In this document: in pieces, positions 58,258 through 64,000 of the stretch
How the letters are laid out: every line of letters starts with the position of its first letter
Numbering within the stretch: position 1 is the stretch's first letter
Assembly (NCBI GenBank): GCA_030035585.1
Contig: CM057472.1
Span: 95,167,601 to 95,231,600 of the forward strand
From: Dugong dugon
Lineage: Eukaryota > Chordata > Mammalia > Sirenia > Dugongidae
DNA: 64,000 nt
Reading direction: 5' to 3'
The notes under the pieces: generated by a model
Databases searched by the model: none
Told to the model about the DNA's origin: nothing
Seen by the model: only the letters and a program-made list of their open reading frames with translations
Position numbers and translations under genes: made by a program

Positions 58258-58776
58258 ATGGGTTCTCTAGAGGAGCAATACCAGTGAAGCTTATACATAT
58301 AAATAGAAAGAAATTTATAGAAATATATAGAAAGAAATTTATTTAAAGGAAAAGGCTCATGCAGGTGTGGAGGCTGGCAAGACCCAAATCTGTGGGTCAG
58401 GCATCAGGCTGGGGGCTTTTCCTGACTTACGTGATTGCAGGGGCTGATGAACTCAACATTGGCAGGTCCAGCAGAAGTTTGCTGGGTTGTAAGAGCTGGT
58501 GAACCCAAAAGTCTACCAGACAAAGAGCAGGCTGCTAGCTCATATCCCAAAAACCAGCCATCAGAAAAGGACAAGTCAGATGGAGGATTGAGAGAAAAGG
58601 AGCTTTGCCAGAACACACATATATGTTGGATGCAGGCCACATCCCCAAGGAAAATACCCCTTCAGATGATTGGCTGCTCGCATCAGATCACAAAATGCAG
58701 TATGATTATATAATATCTGCCCAAACCATTACGAATCATGGCCTAGCCATGTTGACACATAACCTTAACCATCACA
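58258..58776 (-). mobile_element. LTR-like mammalian repeat inserted in the RTE endonuclease
   Basis: RTE sequence breaks after aacagcaactatat and resumes at ttggacctcactc. On the minus strand the 519-base insert starts tgtgatggttaaggttatg, has an aataaa signal near 58333-58338 and ends gctcctctagagaaccc. The layout (TGTGAT start, late polyadenylation signal) is LTR-like. The fragment at 8448-8608 is the same family. Target duplication was not resolved, and the family name is uncertain. Confidence 0.6.
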
Positions 58777-59020
58777 CTTGGACCTCACTCTACACAGGAA
58801 TCATATCAAAAGCTCAATGTCATTAGTCTGAAGAAGGCCAGGGACTGATTGCAGAACAGACCATCAATTGCTCACATGCAAGTTCAAATTGAAGTGGAAG
58901 AAAATTAAAACAAGTCCATGAGATTCAAAGTACAAATTTTAGTACATCCCACTTGAATTTAGAGACCATCCTAAGAATAGATTTGATGTATTGAATACTA
59001 ATGACTAAAGACCAGACGAG

Positions 59021-59401
59021 TTGTGGGATAACATCAAGGACATCATACATGAAGAAAGTAAAAGATCACGAAAAAGACAGGAAAGAAAGAAAATATCAAA
59101 ATGGATGCCAGAAGAGACTCTGAAACTTGCTCTTGAACATCAAGTAGCTAAAGCAAATGGAAAATGCGATGAAGTAATAAGAGCTGAACAGAAGATTTCA
59201 AAGGGTTGCTTGAGGAGACAGCAAATTATTATAATGAAATGTATGTACAAAGACCTGGAGTTAGAAAATCAAAAGGGAAAAACATGTTTGACATTTCTCA
59301 AGATGAAAGAAAAGAAGAAAAAATTCAAGCCTCAAGTTGCAATATTAAAGGATTCTATAGGCAAACAATTGAATGACTCAGGAAGCATCAAAAGAAGATA
59401 G
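59021..59401 (+). pseudogene. RTE linker between endonuclease and RT (copy I)
   Basis: 126 residues, Lys/Glu-rich, predicted helical: MWDNIKDIIHEESKRSRKRQ…, then FLKMKEKKKKFKPQVAILKDS. Corresponds to the basic helical segment between EN and RT in BovB-type proteins. Continuous here, but cut off from both neighbours by stops. Confidence 0.75.
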
Positions 59402-59530
59402 AAGGAATACACAGAGCCATTGTACAAAAAAGAATTAATTGGTCAATATTTAACCATTTCAGGAGGTAGCATATGACCAAGAACTAATGTACTGAAGGAA
59501 GAAGTCCAGGCTGCACTGAAGGAAATGGCC

Positions 59531-59557
59531 AAAAAAAAAAAAAAAAAAAAAAAAAAA
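59531..59557. repeat. 27-A tract inside the RTE coding region
   Basis: Lies where related copies encode the short MAKNKA-type Lys-rich stretch just before the RT domain (copy E: LAKNKTPEID). An expanded A run has replaced it. Confidence 0.9.
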
Positions 59558-59588
59558 GGCTTCAGGAACTGACGGAACACCAACTGAG

Positions 59589-60470
59589 ATGATTCAGAAA
59601 ACAATGCTGGAAGTGCTCACTTGTCTATGCCAAGAAATTTGGAGGACAGCTTCCTGGCCAACCAACTGGAAGAGATCCATATCTGTGCCCATTCCAAAGA
59701 AAGGTGATCCAACAGAATGTGGAAATTATGGAACAATATCATACAAAAGTAAAATTTTGCTTAAGATAATTCAAAAACAGTTGCAGCAGTACTTCACTAG
59801 GGAACTGCCAGAAATTCAAGCTGGATTCAGAAGAGGACATGGAAGAAAGGATATCATTACTGATGTCAGATGCATCTTGGCTGAAAGCAGAGAATACCAG
59901 AAAGTTGTCTACCTTTGTTTTATTGACTATGCAAAGGCATTCGACTGTGTGAATCATAACAAATTATGGATAACATTACGAAAAATTGGAATTCCAGAAC
60001 AGTTAATTGTGCTCACACAGAGCCTGTACACAGGCCAAAAGACAGTCCTTCAAACAGAATAAGGGGATACTGCAAGGTGTAAAATTAGGCAAGGTGTGTG
60101 TCAAGGTTATATCCTTTCACCGTAGTTATTCAATCTGTATGCTGAACAAATAGTCCAAGAAACTAGACTATATGAAGAAGAATGCAGTATCATGATTGAA
60201 GTAAGACTCATTAACAACCTGCAATATGTAGATGATACAACCCTGCTTGCTGAAAGTAAAGAGGGCTTAAAGCACTTACTGATGAAGATCAAAGACTATA
60301 GCCTTCAGTATAGATTACACCTCAACATAAAGAAAACAAAAATCTTCACAACTGAACCAATAAGCAAAATCATGATAAAAGGAGAAAAGATTGAAGTTTT
60401 CAAGGATTTAATTTTACTTGTATTCACAATCAACGCCCATGGAAGCAACAGTCAAGAAATCAAACAGTGA
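59589..60470 (+). pseudogene. RTE reverse transcriptase remnant (copy I)
   Basis: The 157-residue open part (59589-60062) holds PIPKKGDPTECGNY (residues 34-47), GFRRG (79-83) and motif A FIDYAKAFD (111-119) with its catalytic Asp. A stop follows VLQTE. The next block near 60078-60115 reads RQGVCQGYILSP (motif B, QG conserved). A second open part (60192-60470) has motif C as LQYVDDTTLLAE, with both catalytic Asp residues intact, and LNIKKTKIF. Active-site residues are preserved but the frame is not. Confidence 0.9.
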
Positions 60471-60641
60471 ATTGCATATGGCAAAACTGCTGCAAAAGAC
60501 CTCTTTCAAGGGTTAAAAAGCAGAGATGTCACTCTGAAGATTAAGGTGCACCTGATCCAAGCCATGATATTTTTAAGCACCTTATACGCTTGTGAAAGCT
60601 GGGCAATGAGCAAGGAAGAAGGAAGAAGAATTGATGCTTTT

Positions 60642-60654
60642 AAATTATGGTGTT
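60642..60654. repeat. Target-site duplication of nested L1 end, left
   Basis: aaattatggtgtt, identical to 60842-60854. Confidence 0.9.
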
Positions 60655-60841
60655 ACACGTATATTTTCACCAAAAAAAAAAAAAAAAAAAAGGTCGAGAA
60701 GGGAGAGGGTTGACATGTTGTGGGGTTGTTAACCAATGTCATAAAACAATATGTGTACTACTGTTTCATGAGAAAGTGTTTGTTCTGTAAGCCTTCACCT
60801 GAAGTACAATTAAAAAAAAAAGATTAATTCCAAGAAAAAAA
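60655..60841 (+). mobile_element. 5'-truncated L1, last ~190 bases, nested in RTE
   Basis: cgtatattttcacc, a 19-A run, gagggttgacatgttgtggg, gtttgttctgtaagccttca and a double A-rich tail. It is bounded by perfect 13-base duplications, as expected for L1 target-primed insertion. Confidence 0.88.
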
Positions 60842-60854
60842 AAATTATGGTGTT
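60842..60854. repeat. Target-site duplication of nested L1 end, right
   Basis: aaattatggtgtt; RTE coding sequence (gccaaagaatactgaa) continues immediately. Confidence 0.9.
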
Positions 60855-60943
60855 GCCAAAGAATACTGAATGTACTATGCACTTCCAGAAGAATGAACAA
60901 ATCTGTCTTGGAAGAAGTACAACTAGACTGCTCCTTAGAAGCA

Positions 60944-60959
60944 AGAATGGCTAGACTTT
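60944..60959. repeat. Target-site duplication of second nested L1 end, left
   Basis: agaatggctagacttt, identical to 61172-61187. Confidence 0.92.
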
Positions 60960-61171
60960 TTTTTTTTTTTTTAATTGTTGTATTTTAAGTGAAAGTTTAC
61001 AATTCAAGTTAGTCTCTCATACAAAAATTTATACATGCATTATTATGTGACCCTAATTGTTCTCCTTATACTGTGACAGCACACTCCTCCTCTCCACCCC
61101 TGATTTCCTGGTCCATTCAATCAGCTACTGACCTTCTCTGCCTTCCCATCTCACCTCCGGACAGGAGCTGC
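60960..61171 (-). mobile_element. 5'-truncated L1, last ~210 bases, opposite orientation, nested in RTE
   Basis: Starts with a poly(T) head (complement of the A tail), then ttgttgtattttaagtgaaa, catacaaaaatttatacatg, ccctgatttcctggtccatt and cctccggacaggagctgc. This is the L1 3' UTR in reverse. It is bounded by perfect 16-base duplications. Confidence 0.9.
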
Positions 61172-61187
61172 AGAATGGCTAGACTTT
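61172..61187. repeat. Target-site duplication of second nested L1 end, right
   Basis: agaatggctagacttt; RTE sequence atctcacatactttggaca resumes. Confidence 0.92.
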
Positions 61188-61574
61188 ATCTCACATACTT
61201 TGGACAAGTTATCAAGAGGGACTAGTCCCTGGAGAAGGACATCATGCTAGGTAAAGTAGAGAAGGAGACCCTCAAGAAGATGGACTGACACAGTGGCTGC
61301 GACAATGGGCTCAAACATAACAACGATTGAGAAGATGATGCAGGACTAGGCTTTCTTCCATTCTGTTGTATGTAGGGTCACTATGAGTCTTAACTGACTC
61401 AACGGCGCTTAACAACAATATCAAAAACATTATCTTTCAGGGTAAGTCACATCAATGCTAGCACTTAGAATTGACAGACCTCAGGACATCACCTTGCCCT
61501 CCTCAAGTGCATGTTTCTTTAATTCAGAAAATTTACTTCCATATTTTATAAAAAATGGCATCTTTGAAGACACA

Positions 61575-61692
61575 CCTGGTGATCTGCTTCTGAAAGGTCA
61601 CAGCCTTAAAATCCTATGGAGAACAGTTCTACTGTGTATGCATGGGGTCATCATGAGTTGGAATTGATTCCACAACAACTACAAACAACAAC
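61575..61692 (+). mobile_element. AfroSINE, second type, 5'-truncated
   Basis: cctggtgatctgcttctgaa, ggtcacagccttaaaatcct, gaacagttctactgtgtatg, tail ttgattccacaacaactaca. The tRNA-like promoter part is absent. Confidence 0.88.
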
Positions 61693-61805
61693 AATTATAT
61701 CTATAGCTATCTATCTATATATATGTACATATATGGTCGCTATGAGTCGGAATCGACTCAAGAAAATGGGTAAAGGGAGATATATATATGGAGATATATG
61801 TATAT
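61693..61805. repeat. AT-rich microsatellite with a SINE-tail fragment
   Basis: tatctatctatatatatgta and similar units. Inside lies an isolated SINE 3' end, tggtcgctatgagtcggaat (61734-61753), followed by cgactcaagaaaatgggt. It is nearly consensus, so it may come from a recent partial insertion. Confidence 0.75.
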
Positions 61806-61944
61806 ATGGAGTCCTGTTGGCACAGTGGTTAAGTGTTCAGCTGCTAACCAAACGGCTCCTTGGAAACCCTATGGGGCAGTTCTACTTGGTCCTATAGGGT
61901 CACTATGAGTAGGAATCAACTCTATGACAATCGGTTTGGGATTT
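61806..61944 (+). mobile_element. AfroSINE, short form, B-box deleted
   Basis: tggagtcctgttggcacagt, aagtgttcagctgctaacca, then directly ggctccttggaaaccctatg. The stretch that carries the B-box (ggttcgaatcc type) is missing. Tail gactatgagtaggaatcaac-type and a T-rich end. Confidence 0.9.
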
Positions 61945-64000
61945 TTTCTTTTTTTGTGGGATATATGTGTGTGTATATATATATACATTTCAAAGGCAAT
62001 ACTGCTGTCAGTGGTTTTGATCAATGTGTGGATGTGGTTGAGAAAATGTATGGACCATTGACAAGGCTTCCCACGCTGAACATATTACATTGTGGTTGCA
62101 AGATCTATTTGAAAAAGCCTATTGTGATTTGTTCTTGTCTTTCTGGGTTTGGTGTGAAATCTTTCCCCCGAAAGACCTAATCCATATTGAGGTAAAGGTT
62201 TGCTCTTGCTGTATTAGGTCACTCTGCTCTGAACTGTTAAACAATGTAGGATATACCAGCTTACAGGGATACAGAGACAGGGCTAGTACATCAGTTCCAT
62301 TATTGTTGATCTTAATCCATCATTTTTCCTGCTGTAGGATGCCTTGGTAGAATTGATGAACCTATACAACATGATTTTGCTAAAATACTGCATGAGAGGA
62401 TAGAAATGGGCATAGACTGGAGAGGCAAAAATATCACTGTGCTCTCACGTCTTATAGAAATGATGGATGGACGAAACTCATGATTCTTAAGTTTCTAAAC
62501 TATGTATCCAGTGAGTGTTGAATAAACGTTAGATGCAGTGTTAATGCTGTGCTACATGGATTATGTTTTAGAGTGTTCTGAATTTCTCAGTTAACAGTGA
62601 GACAGATATTGAAAACATTGTTATTTAGTGGTGCTTTCTAGCAATGACTCTATGATGCTTCCATCTTCTAAGTCCTCACCAGTGCACTGTGAAGATTTAC
62701 GTTCATAAAGAGTAAGGAACCCAGGGGAGAGGGTTGTTGCTATGAAATTTAGCTCTTAAACCCATAACATATCTTTGGCAAGGAAAATAAGTTACATTAA
62801 ATTTTCTCCAAAACCCTCTTCACCTTTAAGAAAAATAATGTTCTTAGTTCTACCAAAGCACTAGAAAAGCTAGGACGAGTCCAAGAATCTGCCAAGAGGG
62901 GAAAACTACCAGGTGTTTACATGGCAAACATCCATGAGATACAGTTGAATGAGTAAAGATGAATGAGATGAAACATTTAGTTTGAACTGAATTCAAGAGA
63001 AAATTAAGCCAGCCTCTGACTGAAATATAATTTAATCTGTTCATTTTACTCTAGTTAACCCCTACATATAGAAGTATGCACAGAGAAAACAGGAATTTTC
63101 ATTTTACATATATATATATATATATACATACACATACATATATGTCTTAAAAACATATGGTAAGTATCTAAAGAGAAGCATCGACCTTAAAACAAAGCAA
63201 ACACAGGGCTCCCGCTGGACACAAATTAAACTTGGGAAGCCTGTTAAGTGTATAGGTAGAAACAATATGACATATGTTACAGAAAATGGGAAAGATAAAA
63301 CATAAAGTTGCTAAACCTCACAATAAATTTTTCCCAATATAGGCCCTTTTCTTTCACAGACAGGTAATCATGTCTACAATGGAAAATTAAAAACTGTGAC
63401 TTTTCATAGAAGAAAATACTTCTCAGTTTTTATTTCTTTGCTTTGTTTAAATAAGCAAATAAAATCTCAATAGGAACAGAATTGGAGGTAGAGTGGAATA
63501 GAGTGATAAAATCCTCCACTGATCATGGATATACAAAAAAAAAAAAAAAAAAATTTCTTGTTTCCAGTGATGAATTAATTTTGGGTGCTATTTTGCTTAG
63601 ATTTTCTAAGCATTCTAATTTCAAATATTCTTTCCTGTTTTAGACCTTGTGTCAGAGTTTGAGGCTTGGGGCATGCAAAAATCAGTATTTGCTCTTCTCT
63701 GAGAGATGGATTGGGATGAGATTTAACATAAATAAGAATAACTGAGAAAATTAAACCAAATATCACTGCAAACTTATCATCCTAAGATCTTAAAGTCTAA
63801 AGTGAAAGAATAAGTCTTTTTGGCAGGGAGAGTTAATGTATGGTAAAGACCTATTTGCTCCTTCGAATTCTGAGCTACTGTGACAGTTAGGCAGGGGCCA
63901 TTGCCAGTATTGGCCAATGGTCTCTAATGTTTTTTATTTCTGGACTAAGAGCATTAAGAGTTGGTGTAACTCCTCTATCCAAAGGAAGAAGGATGTGTGA
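61945..64000. other. Unassigned stretch to the window end
   Basis: AT simple repeats lie at 61957-61990 and 63106-63144, and a 19-A run at 63535-63553. The remaining sequence shows no named repeat and no exon-like frame. The frames at 61860-62180 and 62090-62350 begin in SINE or AT-rich sequence and have no family resemblance. Confidence 0.5.
63106..63144. repeat. (TA)n/(CATA)n microsatellite
   Basis: TA units grading into catacacatacata. Confidence 0.9.

Larger units (their letters stand above)
57313..61420 (+). mobile_element. RTE (BovB-clade) LINE, near full length, copy I
   Basis: Begins with the 5' region shared with copy H (cttatggcttatgtgttgct; cttccagactaagacagact). It then carries the endonuclease (57690-58250, resumed 58777), linker (59021-59400), reverse transcriptase (59589-60470), thumb and C-terminal tail, and ends near 61420 in ggcgcttaacaacaatatc. 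Without its three nested inserts (58258-58776, 60655-60841, 60960-61171) it is about 3.2 kb, the usual RTE length. No flanking target duplication was obvious. Frames are broken by stops and frameshifts. Confidence 0.93.

Noticed and set aside
58435-58826. Frames of 92 and 73 residues
   Set aside because: They fall in the LTR-like insert within the RTE endonuclease and have no family resemblance.

Overview
This window is mammalian nuclear DNA with no protein-coding gene, exon, tRNA or rRNA gene that I can support. Nearly every structure I recognise is a transposable element. The diagnostic families are (i) tRNA-derived AfroSINEs, about 27 copies or pieces, and (ii) RTE/BovB-clade LINEs, nine copies, whose 3' end (…gcacctaacaacaacaac) also forms the SINE tail. 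AfroSINEs are known only from Afrotheria. Many copies here lack a segment of about 45 bases that others retain, which matches the deletion described for the Paenungulata-specific (hyrax, sirenian, proboscidean) subfamily. The source is therefore most likely a paenungulate, probably an elephant; the species call is inference.

Layout. 1-0.8 kb: 3' end of an RTE that starts outside the window. 0.8-9 kb: mostly unassigned sequence with an AfroSINE split by an LTR (6.0-7.1 kb), an L2 relic and an element with terminal inverted repeats (8.3-8.8 kb). 9-17.5 kb: a cluster of AfroSINEs in both orientations, one inserted in another at 14.9 kb, with MIR relics. 17.6-22.5 kb: an old plus-strand L1 carrying a solo LTR with clear target duplication and an AfroSINE. 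22.7-24.3 kb: an RTE flanked by unusually long direct repeats. 25-27.7 kb: unassigned. 27.9-37.2 kb: a stack of nested elements in which an old L1 is cut apart by AfroSINEs, two minus-strand RTEs and another L1 that lacks ORF2. 40.75-42.4 kb: a 1.7 kb minus-strand RTE with a perfect 11-base target duplication. 44.4-50.3 kb: an RTE fragment, a good CTCF-like motif, a MIR, and AfroSINEs. 50.4-53.5 kb: a short internally deleted RTE interrupted by an ORF1-only, HAL1-like L1 derivative that still has its 5' end and a YY1-type site. 54.9-57 kb: two AfroSINEs, one set in CA/TG microsatellites. 57.3-61.4 kb: a nearly full-length RTE (endonuclease, linker, reverse transcriptase, C-terminal tail) carrying three nested insertions, two of them L1 3' ends with clean target duplications. 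61.4-64 kb: SINE pieces, AT-rich microsatellites and unassigned sequence.

Nothing here works together as a pathway. The logic is that of retroposon parasitism: RTE machinery is the likely driver of AfroSINE spread, L1 machinery of the HAL1-like and truncated L1 insertions, and later elements dated by nesting sit inside earlier ones. All coding frames of the LINEs are broken, so no autonomous element is present. Stretches listed as unassigned may hold conserved non-coding elements or small exons that cannot be recognised by eye.
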